Part shown: one piece after another, positions 1 through 7,398 of the stretch
Layout: every line of letters starts with the position of its first letter
How positions within the stretch are numbered: the first letter of the stretch is position 1
Origin: JASFEQ01 sp050124735
GTDB taxonomy: Bacteria; Desulfobacterota; DSM-4660; Desulfatiglandales; HGW-15
Assembly: GCA_050124735.1 (NCBI GenBank)
Contig: JASFEQ010000139.1
Location: 1 to 9,689 of the forward strand
DNA length: 9,689 bases
Direction of reading: 5' to 3'
Notes under the pieces: model-generated
Told to the model about the DNA's origin: nothing
Database searches by the model: none
What the model saw: only the letters and a program-made list of their open reading frames with translations
Translations under genes and position numbers: made by a program

Positions 1-45
1 GAGGAATGGTTTGCCTTGTTTCAAGGATGAAGGAAGCCCCTAGCA

Positions 46-78
46 CCCCCCTTTGTAAAGGGGGGCAAGGGGGATTTT
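46..78. repeat. C-run/G-run palindromic intergenic repeat
   Basis: Positions 46-65 form a perfect palindrome of nine-base arms (six C plus TTT, a GT centre, then AAA plus six G). It is followed by CAAGGGGGATTTT to 78. This layout resembles a high-copy intergenic repeat that I associate with Desulfobacterota and similar genomes; copy number cannot be tested in this window. It lies in the non-coding stretch after the efflux operon. Confidence 0.6.
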
Positions 79-110
79 CCCTGGTCAAAGTACCCTGGGA
101 TTTGGCAGTG

Positions 111-196
111 ATGCCCCCCTATGGGGCGCATAATTAGAGCCGCACCCTTCAGGTGCGGATTCTTTACTAAATCTGGGGGCGCCATGTTGTCATGGC
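111..196. other. Three hairpins downstream of the efflux operon
   Basis: Three compact inverted repeats follow the adaptor stop codon at 208. They are 181-196 (GCCATG, loop TTGT, CATGGC), 140-158 (CCGCACC, loop CTTCA, GGTGCGG) and 111-131 (nine-base arms with one mismatch and a three-base loop). On the minus strand the 140-158 hairpin is followed by CTCTAATTAT, only loosely T-rich, so it is a possible but weak terminator for the operon. No gene is visible in 1-207. Confidence 0.4.
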
Positions 197-207
197 CGCG
201 CACAAGA

Positions 208-1272
208 TTAGGGTTCCGGGACCAGGATTTTCTCCCCAGAGGCCAGGCCGCTGATCACCTGGACCCGATCTGCACCGGTGCGTGCGCCCAGGCGCACATA
301 GCGACGGACAGGTCCCTGCTCCATTTTCAGGATGACGAAGTGGAGCTGCCCCACCTGTGTCACCGCCTTTGAGGGTATGTAGATTTTGTGGGTTTGTCCG
401 ATAGGGATCAGCAGCCTGCCAAACATGCCTGGATACAGACCAGAACTACCTTCCAGGGCCACTTTAACCAGAAACGAGCGAGAACCGGGATCCGCGGAAG
501 GAACAATCTCGTCCACCACAGCTTCAAATGCCTGATCAAGCGCATCCACCTTGGCCGTAAGGCTTTGACCCCTTGTCAGTCTTGAAGCCACCGACTCTCG
601 AACGCTCGCTTCAAGCCGAAGTGTAGCGGGATCGTACATACGAAGCAGGGCCACACCCTGTCGGGTCGTGTCGCCGGGGTCTGCGTAGCGCTCCACAACG
701 CGACCCGAGATAGGTGCTGCGAGCGTGCTGTAACTGAGCGCGGTCTTTGCCTCGTCTTCCTGACGCCGTGCGCCTAAAAGTTGAGCCCTGGCCGTGCGCA
801 ATGAAGCCTGCACGCGATCCAGCTCGGCCTTTGAAACGGCACCAGAGTCTGCTCTAAAAATCCGCTGGATCCGTTCAGAGTCCCGTTCAGCCAGTGACAG
901 ATTGGCCTTTGCTGCGACGACCGCCTGGTGGGCCTGGTCAACCCTTGCCTGAAGCTCCCTCGAATCCAGTTCCGCCAGCACCTCACCTCGCTTCACATCA
1001 TCACCAGCTCGGACAGAAATGGTGGAGATAGTAGCGGAGATCAGAGGAGAGATCACGGTCTCCACCTTGGCCCGGATGGTTCCTGCGGCCTGCTCGATGA
1101 CAGGCTCTGTGGTGACTTCTACGGTAAAGATCGCACCATCACCATGGGATGGCAAGACACCTTTGAAATCGACTGGGATCTTTTCTTCAAAAAACCCTGC
1201 CAAGTAAGCCATTACGCTGCCAAGCAGCGCCAGAGCAATAACAATCCCTGTTATCTTCAATGCCGTTTTCAC
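208..1272 (-). CDS. RND efflux periplasmic adaptor (membrane fusion protein, HlyD/AcrA type)
   Basis: This protein of 354 residues should bridge the inner-membrane RND pump and an outer-membrane channel. Residues 5-27 form one hydrophobic segment. There is no lipobox cysteine, so it is either anchored by an uncleaved segment or exported as a non-lipidated protein. The order is typical of the family: first lipoyl half (about 63-103, ending ELDSRELQ), an alpha-helical hairpin (about 105-178, rich in Ala, Gln, Arg and Glu), second lipoyl half (about 180-203, with LAAPISGRV and ADPGD), then beta-barrel and membrane-proximal domains to the end. The start is GTG, overlapping the permease stop as GTGA. 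A purine-rich GAGGAGG lies 11 bases upstream within the permease gene, so translation is probably coupled. It ends with TAA. The substrate is unknown. Confidence 0.95.
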   Translation of the reverse strand: MKTALKITGIVIALALLGSVMAYLAGFFEEKIPVDFKGVLPSHGDGAIFTVEVTTEPVIEQAAGTIRAKVETVISPLISATISTISVRAGDDVKRGEVLAELDSRELQARVDQAHQAVVAAKANLSLAERDSERIQRIFRADSGAVSKAELDRVQASLRTARAQLLGARRQEDEAKTALSYSTLAAPISGRVVERYADPGDTTRQGVALLRMYDPATLRLEASVRESVASRLTRGQSLTAKVDALDQAFEAVVDEIVPSADPGSRSFLVKVALEGSSGLYPGMFGRLLIPIGQTHKIYIPSKAVTQVGQLHFVILKMEQGPVRRYVRLGARTGADRVQVISGLASGEKILVPEP

Positions 1273-4200
1273 GTTTCCATATCCCTCCTCGGAGGCAGAC
1301 CGTGCCCCGGTTTATTGCCGTAGACCAGACGGTAAAGCACCGGAACCACGAAAAGGGTAAACATAGTGGATGCACCTATGCCAAAAATGATGGCCCATGC
1401 CAGACCGCTAAAGATCGGGTCGAGTGTAATCACCAGATTGCCCAGCAATGTGGTCCCTGCTGTGAGAAAAATGGGACGCATGCGCACGGCACCAGACTGC
1501 AGTAGGGCCTCATGAAGATCTTTCCCCTCACGCAGCGCCATCTGAATGAATTCCACCAGGATAAGTGAGTTGCGAACCACGATTCCTGCTAGAGCGATCA
1601 TTCCAATCATGGCCGTGGCCGTAAAGAGTATGGGGTTAGGAAATCCCGCTACCACTCGCTCACCAAGGTGATTCAGCATCCAGAAGCCTGGCATGATGCC
1701 GATGATTGAGAGCGGTATGGCCAGCATAATAATGGCTGTGATGGCGGAAAGACCCGTTTGAATACGCAACACCAGGAAGATGCCCAAAAGAGCAACAGCA
1801 AATGCTATCCCGAGGTCGCGGAACACGCGCAAGGTAATCTTCCACTCTCCCTCCCCTTTCCATACCGCCTGTACCCCTTCTGGCAGCGTCCACGGCAAGC
1901 CTCCTCCTGAGTTGAGATAAGTACGCCGATCCAACGATATGGGCTTGCTATCTGTGGAATTCTTGTTCATGTCGCTTGAAACGTCCAGCACGATCTCGGC
2001 CGGGGTTCGACCAGCCACATCAGCAAAGACATAGACGACAGGCCTAAGATTTTTGTGATAGATGATCTTGTCCTGCACCAAAGGCTGCAATTCCCCGAGT
2101 TCAGCAAGGGGAACGATGGGCTGTGGCGCATCGCGAATACCGGATTTTTCTCGGATCTTTGTGATGCCAGGCCTTCCTTTGACGTGCAGAGTGGTGAGAG
2201 CATCAGCCGAAGTCCGAATGTGGAGGGGAAGCCTCAAGACGACAGGCAAAGGATTAACCTCGCTAGGGATATTCATATACCCCGCCACAAGGCCTTGGTT
2301 AGCAAGGCGAATTGTGGCGGCAATGTCCTCCGTACCAATGCCGGACAACGCAGCCTTTTCTTTGTCTGGCACAAAAATAATTTTTTCCTGATCGTCTCCA
2401 ACCGATGTATCCACATCCACGACAAAAGCTTCTCGCTCGAGTCGTTCCTCCAGCACTTTTGCAGCCTCCTGCAAAGAGGCGTAAGGGGTGGCTTTTCCAC
2501 CGTATAGCTCAGCAGTTACCGTGGAAATCACCGGTGGCCCCGGCGGCACCTCAACAAGCTTGATGCGGGCATTGGAGGCTTGGGCGATTGTTTCCAAGTC
2601 GCGTCGGATACGCAGCAGAATGGCGTGGGACTGCTGGGATCTGCGTTGTCGCCCTGCGAGGGTCACCCGGATATCTGCATAGTGAGCACCCTGCCTCAGG
2701 TAGTAATGTCGTACCATGCCGTTGAAATCCATGGGCGACGGCATGCCGACAAAGGCCGTGTAGTCCCGCACTTCAGGAACTGAACTCAAATACGTACTTA
2801 AGGCGGTAACGACCCCTTGGGTCCGTTCAAGCGTGGTGCCTTCAGGCATATCCACAACCACCTGGAACTCATTCTTGTTGTCGTAAGGAAGGAGCTTGAG
2901 TGGTATGAGCCGAAAAGCGGGCAATAGGGCCGAAACGAAAAACAGCAACGCTACGATGGCAAGAAACATCCAGGAGCGGCTATTCGTTCTAAGGAGCGGT
3001 CTCAACAAGGATGCATAGAAACGATACACCCGAGTTTCGGTGATGTTGTACGGGGAATCTCCACGGGACGGCCTGATAAGCTTGTAGGCGAGCCACGGGG
3101 TCACTAGGAAGGCAACCACTGTGCTCATGATCACACTCACGGGCACGTTAAATGCCATGGGTGCCATGTACGGGCCCATCATTCCGGTGATGTAGTGGAG
3201 GGGGGCAAAAGCGAAAATAATAGCAATGGTGGACATGATAAGGGGGCTGCGGATTTCTGCCATGGCCAGGAGCACCCTGAGGGGACGTGGGCGCTGTCTT
3301 ATATGCAAATAACGCTCGATGTTGTCCACGCCCGTTATGGGATCATCCACGAGGAGCCCCAGGGCCAGGATGAGTGCGAAGAGGGTCACACGATTGATTG
3401 TGTAACCTGCAAACAGGTCAAGAAGCAGAGTAATCCCGTAGCAAATGGGCACGGTCAGCCCCACAACCAGGGCAGCCCGCCAACCCAGAAAAATCCCTAT
3501 GAAAATCACTACGGTAAGAACCGCAACAAGAAGGCTGGAGACCAGATTGTTTATCTTGTCGTTGGCTGTCTCGCCATAATTTCGAATAATACGGTAGTGG
3601 ACCTCAGGCGGGAAGATCTCCCGCTTCAGTTTAGAGAAATAGTCCTCCACTTCCTTGGCCACCCAGACCGCATTGGCCCCTTTTTTCTTGGCGATGGATA
3701 TGGCCACAGCAGGATAAACATCCGGGTGGTTCTTCAACATTTTGGACGCGGGACCAAAGCCAATCCAGGTATAGCTGTCAGGCTCGGCAGGGCCGTCGAT
3801 GAGATGCGCCACGTCTCTGAGATAAACGGGTACACCGTCCACCACATTGATCACCAGCTTTGCCAGTTCGTCCGCGCTCCGGATGAAGTCGCCCGCCGCC
3901 ACCACGATCTGTCGATCCATAACCTGGACTTCACCCGCTGGCAGCAGCTTATTTGAGATGTCAATGGCCCAGGCCAACTCCAATGGGGCCGTCCGTCTCG
4001 CGGTCAATCCGCTTGGATCCAACTCCACCCTAATCTGCCTTGGCCGACCCCCTGTGACCTGGATCTTGTTGGTGTTTTGGATGGACTGCAGATCGTGCTC
4101 TATCTCCTCGGCGAGCCGTCTCAACTCGTGATCACTGGTCAAATGGGGGTTTTCACTCCACAGGACTGCAATCATGATGGGCACATCATCGATCTCAATG

Positions 4201-4622
4201 GGCTTGACCACCCAGGATTGGACAGCGGCCGGAATACGATCTGTTTGAGAGAATATCTTGTTGTAGATCTTGATCAGGGAGTCCTCTCGGTCCTCTCCCA
4301 CGTGAAAGCGAACCGTAACCACGCAGCGATCGGGCATGGACATGGAGTAGACATACTCCACGCCATCGATCTGATAGAGGAATTTCTCAAGGGGTGTGGC
4401 GATCTGGCGCTCCACCTGCTGAGCGCTAAGGCCAGGTGCTGACACGAGTACGTCCGCCAGGGGCACGATGATCTGAGGTTCTTCCTCACGCGGGGTGATC
4501 ATCAGTGTGACGATACCACCCAAAAGCGCGCCAATCAGCAAGACTAGAGGCAAAGGCCCCGCCATGACTCGGCCGAGCAGGCGCGATAGCCAATCCAGTT
4601 TTTGCGAAGAAGAGTCTGCCAT
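1269..4622 (-). CDS. RND-family efflux transporter permease (AcrB/HAE type)
   Basis: A proton-driven inner-membrane pump subunit of 1117 residues, slightly longer than AcrB (about 1050). The internal duplication of the family is clear: TM1 at about 22-43 and a first periplasmic loop to about 355, then TM2-TM6 from about 358. A second half follows, with a membrane segment at about 550-572, a large periplasmic loop to about 930, and terminal segments from about 934. The proton-relay Asp pair is present as GLLVDDP (D426, D427). The position of AcrB Lys940 carries Arg (R1017, in GIVVRNSLILVEF). ITPREEEPQ just after TM1 marks an HAE-like subgroup. The ATG is supported by the N-terminal alignment pattern, but its upstream ribosome-binding site is weak. 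The adaptor gene follows directly. Drug, metal and lipid substrates cannot be told apart from sequence alone. Confidence 0.97.
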   Translation of the reverse strand: MADSSSQKLDWLSRLLGRVMAGPLPLVLLIGALLGGIVTLMITPREEEPQIIVPLADVLVSAPGLSAQQVERQIATPLEKFLYQIDGVEYVYSMSMPDRCVVTVRFHVGEDREDSLIKIYNKIFSQTDRIPAAVQSWVVKPIEIDDVPIMIAVLWSENPHLTSDHELRRLAEEIEHDLQSIQNTNKIQVTGGRPRQIRVELDPSGLTARRTAPLELAWAIDISNKLLPAGEVQVMDRQIVVAAGDFIRSADELAKLVINVVDGVPVYLRDVAHLIDGPAEPDSYTWIGFGPASKMLKNHPDVYPAVAISIAKKKGANAVWVAKEVEDYFSKLKREIFPPEVHYRIIRNYGETANDKINNLVSSLLVAVLTVVIFIGIFLGWRAALVVGLTVPICYGITLLLDLFAGYTINRVTLFALILALGLLVDDPITGVDNIERYLHIRQRPRPLRVLLAMAEIRSPLIMSTIAIIFAFAPLHYITGMMGPYMAPMAFNVPVSVIMSTVVAFLVTPWLAYKLIRPSRGDSPYNITETRVYRFYASLLRPLLRTNSRSWMFLAIVALLFFVSALLPAFRLIPLKLLPYDNKNEFQVVVDMPEGTTLERTQGVVTALSTYLSSVPEVRDYTAFVGMPSPMDFNGMVRHYYLRQGAHYADIRVTLAGRQRRSQQSHAILLRIRRDLETIAQASNARIKLVEVPPGPPVISTVTAELYGGKATPYASLQEAAKVLEERLEREAFVVDVDTSVGDDQEKIIFVPDKEKAALSGIGTEDIAATIRLANQGLVAGYMNIPSEVNPLPVVLRLPLHIRTSADALTTLHVKGRPGITKIREKSGIRDAPQPIVPLAELGELQPLVQDKIIYHKNLRPVVYVFADVAGRTPAEIVLDVSSDMNKNSTDSKPISLDRRTYLNSGGGLPWTLPEGVQAVWKGEGEWKITLRVFRDLGIAFAVALLGIFLVLRIQTGLSAITAIIMLAIPLSIIGIMPGFWMLNHLGERVVAGFPNPILFTATAMIGMIALAGIVVRNSLILVEFIQMALREGKDLHEALLQSGAVRMRPIFLTAGTTLLGNLVITLDPIFSGLAWAIIFGIGASTMFTLFVVPVLYRLVYGNKPGHGLPPRRDMET

Positions 4623-4679
4623 TCGAGGTCGTAGGCTTTAGGGTTCAATGAAGCGCAAGTCTTGTCTGTAGAACGCCAA

Positions 4680-4708
4680 ACTATGGCAAGATTGGAATGG
4701 TGTGTCAA
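4680..4708 (-). promoter_or_regulatory. Sigma-70 promoter for the efflux operon
   Basis: On the minus strand a perfect TTGACA (4703-4708) is followed by a 17-base spacer and CATAGT (4680-4685, four of six matches). It reads toward the permease, giving a predicted leader of about 50 bases. It sits between the long inverted repeat and the permease start, so the pump genes can be expressed independently of tetR. A short GCCA...TGGC dyad (4675-4687) overlaps the -10 box but is too short to call an operator. Confidence 0.65.
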
Positions 4709-4719
4709 CCTTGGATGAT

Positions 4720-4778
4720 GGGGTCACATCTTAAATATTAAGTTTTGAATTAAAACTTAATATTTAAGATGTGACCCC
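4720..4778. repeat. 59-bp inverted repeat with 27-bp perfect arms
   Basis: The left arm 4720-4746 and right arm 4752-4778 are exact reverse complements of 27 bases around the loop GAATT. The outer ends are GGGGTCACATC and its complement, and the interior is AT-rich. The element covers the 3' end of tetR: the last six codons and the TAA stop (4757-4759) lie in the right arm. No transposase is nearby and no T-run follows either side, so it looks like a small mobile palindromic repeat (REP- or MITE-like) rather than a standard terminator. Assignment to a named family is inference. Confidence 0.85.
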
Positions 4779-5374
4779 GTATCGAAAAACGCCGCTACAA
4801 TCCGTGAAAGCCGCAGCGCATGCCGTCTAATCTCATATAGGCTTCTGCCCGGATATTGGGCATAACTGATCATGATTCCATTCAGGGACGAAAAGAGTGC
4901 GTGTGAGACGAGGCGGGTCTCCCCTTTGAGTCCCGCTTCTTTCACAATGCCCTCAATGCGGTTCATGAGCTCCCTCATGATCGGATTCAGCCTTTCTATG
5001 GCTTCGGCAGAAAGATTGCCCCCGAGCATAAAATGCCCCATCATCTGATAGAAGGTCATGTTCTCATTGAGGTAGCTGACGTAGATTTCACAAAACCTCC
5101 TGAGGGAACAGCCGCGCTTCTTCTCATACTCTTCATCCAAGCGCTCGGTGATTTCCCGGGCGCCCGCAAAGAAGACGTCAAGAAAGAGCCCATCCAAATT
5201 TTCATAATAGCGGTAGATGGTCCCAGGGCTGACGCCTGCCTTTCTTGCGATCTCCCTGACCGTCACGCTCCTGAAATCCTTGTCTGCAAAGAGCTTCCGG
5301 GCAGCGGAAAGGATCAGCTCTCGTCTGACTTCCCTCTCTCTTTGTCTGAGTATTTCCAGTGTTGCGACAGGCAT
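4757..5374 (-). CDS. TetR/AcrR-family transcriptional regulator
   Basis: This 205-residue one-component regulator has a typical N-terminal TetR DNA-binding domain. The helix-turn-helix spans about residues 38-64 (TVREIARKAGVSP followed by GTIYRYYENLDGLF). The rest is a variable all-helical ligand and dimer domain. It starts 12 bases after the stop of the upstream small gene, with AAGGGAA before the ATG that overlaps that stop, so the two are probably co-transcribed. The pump operon lies directly downstream, which fits local control of efflux, and the dehydrogenase promoter at 7434-7496 is another possible target. The C-terminal GSHLKY is encoded by the inverted repeat at 4720-4778, so the native C-terminus may have been replaced. 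The ligand is unknown. Confidence 0.95.
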   Translation of the reverse strand: MPVATLEILRQREREVRRELILSAARKLFADKDFRSVTVREIARKAGVSPGTIYRYYENLDGLFLDVFFAGAREITERLDEEYEKKRGCSLRRFCEIYVSYLNENMTFYQMMGHFMLGGNLSAEAIERLNPIMRELMNRIEGIVKEAGLKGETRLVSHALFSSLNGIMISYAQYPGRSLYEIRRHALRLSRIVAAFFDTGSHLKY

Positions 5375-5386
5375 TGATGGGTTCCC

Positions 5387-5893
5387 TTACTTAAAGTGGA
5401 ATCCTACCGTGACATGGCATTCTTGGCCCCTGTATTTCAGGCAGCGGCTAAGATCCGGGCTCAGTGTGTAATCCACTTCCATCGCATCAAACCACCCTTT
5501 TATCCTTTCAAAGATTCCGCACTCGTATTTGTCTATAAGACCCGCCTCTGTCATTCCCTTGTGGGCAAAACAGGCTCGCGTCTTGAATAGAATTTTATCA
5601 TCACGCTGAAAATCCACCTCTGTTTCCATGAAGGGAGGAACAAGGATCCTCCGGGCCTCTTCGTATAATTTTTTCAGCTGTGCCATATCCTTTGGAGGAT
5701 TTGAGCCCGTCCCCCTCAGGAGCCGCTTGAACTCTATTCTGCCCAGGCTTCTACAGACCCGAAGATTCATAGGGCTTGCCTCAATCATTCCAAACCTTGA
5801 GGCCGCCTCCCTGTACCATAGCGCATCGTGGGTCATCCAGTTTGTCAACAGGTAATCCTTCACCTGTTCCCCGTTCATCTTTCTAAACTCCAT
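5387..5893 (-). CDS. Small Cys-rich cytosolic protein, probably DUF6125-like
   Basis: A soluble protein of about 168 residues with no signal peptide or membrane segment. The C-terminal half has spaced cysteines (C108, C125, C151, C159), with His at 111 and 160, in the contexts TRACFAHKG, KYECGIFER and QECHVTVGF. The pattern reminds me of DUF6125 and of the L-2-amino-thiazoline-4-carboxylate hydrolase-like group. I am unsure of the family, and the function is unknown; the cysteines could bind a metal or be catalytic. The reading frame stays open to 5974, but its first 27 residues (including MDSCLRGSDG) are largely translated intergenic repeat. I therefore start at ATG 5893. A second ATG at 5878 has a better GGAG nine bases upstream and is an equal candidate. 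It lies immediately before tetR, with a 12-base gap. Confidence 0.8.
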   Translation of the reverse strand: MEFRKMNGEQVKDYLLTNWMTHDALWYREAASRFGMIEASPMNLRVCRSLGRIEFKRLLRGTGSNPPKDMAQLKKLYEEARRILVPPFMETEVDFQRDDKILFKTRACFAHKGMTEAGLIDKYECGIFERIKGWFDAMEVDYTLSPDLSRCLKYRGQECHVTVGFHFK

Positions 5894-5942
5894 TGTGGGC
5901 CCCCATTGTCCTATCCCGCCTTCTTCGTGGAAAAACCCTACT

Positions 5943-6040
5943 ATACCGTCACTCCCGCGCAGGCAGGAGTCCAATACGTCTCGGAATGACTGGATTCCCG
6001 CTGCAGTTTACCCCGCACTTGATGTGGGGCGGGAATGACA
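5943..6040. repeat. Composite palindromic intergenic repeat (GTCATTCC type)
   Basis: This stretch contains GTCACTCC at 5949 and GGAATGAC twice (5983-5990 and 6032-6039). It has three inverted pairs: ACTCC/GGAGT (5951-5955, 5966-5970), ATTCCCGC/GCGGGAAT (5994-6001, 6029-6036) and CCCCGCA/TGTGGGG (6011-6017, 6023-6029, one wobble). It resembles the abundant GTCATTCCCGC repeat of many Desulfobacterota and related genomes. Between it and the dehydrogenase stop lies a further hairpin (6063-6083, nine-base arms with one wobble). No gene is called in 5894-6123. Confidence 0.7.
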
Positions 6041-6123
6041 TGTGAGTATGATCATAGCCCTTTTCCACAAGCTTCTCGTGGAATGGTCCAACTCGTAGCA
6101 TGGGGATATTATCAAGCAAGATT

Positions 6124-7398
6124 CTAATCGGCAGCCGCGGTGTTGTGGATCTTCCACATATCCTCATCCGTGAAGCACCGTTCGCTTTCATCAGGATGCA
6201 TGGCGTCCTGTTCAAGCTTTCTGCGATCGTAAGGCTGATTCAGGACCTGATCATAATATTCATGCTGGATGAGGAGGTTCATAATCTGACTCGTTCCGGT
6301 CCATATGAGAGCAAGCCGGGTATCTCGTAAGGCTCGCTCTATGGGATATACATCGGTGTAGCCGATACCACCCATGATCTGCATGGCATTGTTTACGATA
6401 TCCCATGCAGCTTCTGTGGCAAATCTCTTGGCCTCACTGACGATACGGCGGACATTGGCATACTTCTCATCCACTGCGCGAGCAGCCATGTAGGTGAGCC
6501 CCCGAGCAGCGTCAAGCTGCGTAATAGAGTCGGCCACCAGAAAGCTCACCCCCTGAAACTCTCGGATCAGTTGGCCAAAGGCCTTACGCCTGTTAGAGTA
6601 TCTTACTGCCAGATCCAGAGCACCCCAGACCCCCAAGCATCCAGAGGCTGAGGTGAGCCGCTCGGGGATCATCATCTGATTAAAACAGAGCGCACCACCA
6701 TGGAGTTCTCCAATCAGGTTCTCCTTGGGAACCTCAGCGTTTCTGAAGACCAGTCTTCCTGTCCCACCGCCTCTGCAGCCCATGAGGCCGTAGAGATACT
6801 CGGTCTTCACGCCAGGGCCCTTGTCGATGATAAGGAGGCTGATTCGGTTATGCTTGTGTGCATCAGGCTCGAAATTGGTCCTGCAGTAAACAACGAAGAA
6901 GTCAGCGCCCTCAGCACCCACCACAAAACGTTTTTGGCCATTGACTATGAAGTGGTCTCCTTCCAAAATCGCCTTGGTCGTCGCCCCAAAGAAATCAGAG
7001 CCTCCCCGCGGCTCTGTTAGGGCCTCAGCGGAGACGAGCTTTCCTTCCAGATAGGGCTTCAAATACTTTTGTTTCTGCTCTTCACTCCCGAACACGTTCA
7101 GCGCCTCCCCAACAATGGAGGGCATGGCAAAGGCGCATCCAAGGGCCATGCCAAGAGACCCGATCTCTTCTGTGGCAGCCACCTCTGCTACCCAACCGAG
7201 CCCCCTGCCACCGTACTTCTTGGGAAATCGGATCCCGCGCAGCTTATACCCCGCTAACCTTTCTACGAACTCTCTTGGATAGGTGATTTCGTCATTATCC
7301 AATTTTCTGAGGAAATCACTGGAGACCTCTTCCTTGACGAATTTCCTCGCCTCGTCTCTTACCACCCGTTCTTTAGGCTTCAGCAAAAAATCATACAT
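6124..7398 (-). CDS. Acyl-CoA dehydrogenase
   Basis: A 424-residue flavoenzyme that should introduce an alpha,beta double bond into an acyl-CoA and pass electrons to ETF. All family blocks are present: a helical N-terminal domain, AEALTEPRGGSD (124-135) at the flavin/substrate site, the middle beta domain, RRKAFGQLIREFQG (270-283) and MQIMGGIGYTD (339-349) for FAD contacts, and IWTGTSQIM (365-373). The MCAD-type catalytic Glu of the IYEGTSQ motif is replaced by T367. E246 in IPERLTSASG sits at the alternative catalytic-Glu position of isovaleryl- and long-chain-type enzymes, which suggests that class. The start is ATG with GGGAGGT seven bases upstream. It is the first gene of the minus-strand block and divergent from the hydrolase. 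The chain type of the substrate cannot be read. Confidence 0.97.
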   Translation of the reverse strand: MYDFLLKPKERVVRDEARKFVKEEVSSDFLRKLDNDEITYPREFVERLAGYKLRGIRFPKKYGGRGLGWVAEVAATEEIGSLGMALGCAFAMPSIVGEALNVFGSEEQKQKYLKPYLEGKLVSAEALTEPRGGSDFFGATTKAILEGDHFIVNGQKRFVVGAEGADFFVVYCRTNFEPDAHKHNRISLLIIDKGPGVKTEYLYGLMGCRGGGTGRLVFRNAEVPKENLIGELHGGALCFNQMMIPERLTSASGCLGVWGALDLAVRYSNRRKAFGQLIREFQGVSFLVADSITQLDAARGLTYMAARAVDEKYANVRRIVSEAKRFATEAAWDIVNNAMQIMGGIGYTDVYPIERALRDTRLALIWTGTSQIMNLLIQHEYYDQVLNQPYDRRKLEQDAMHPDESERCFTDEDMWKIHNTAAAD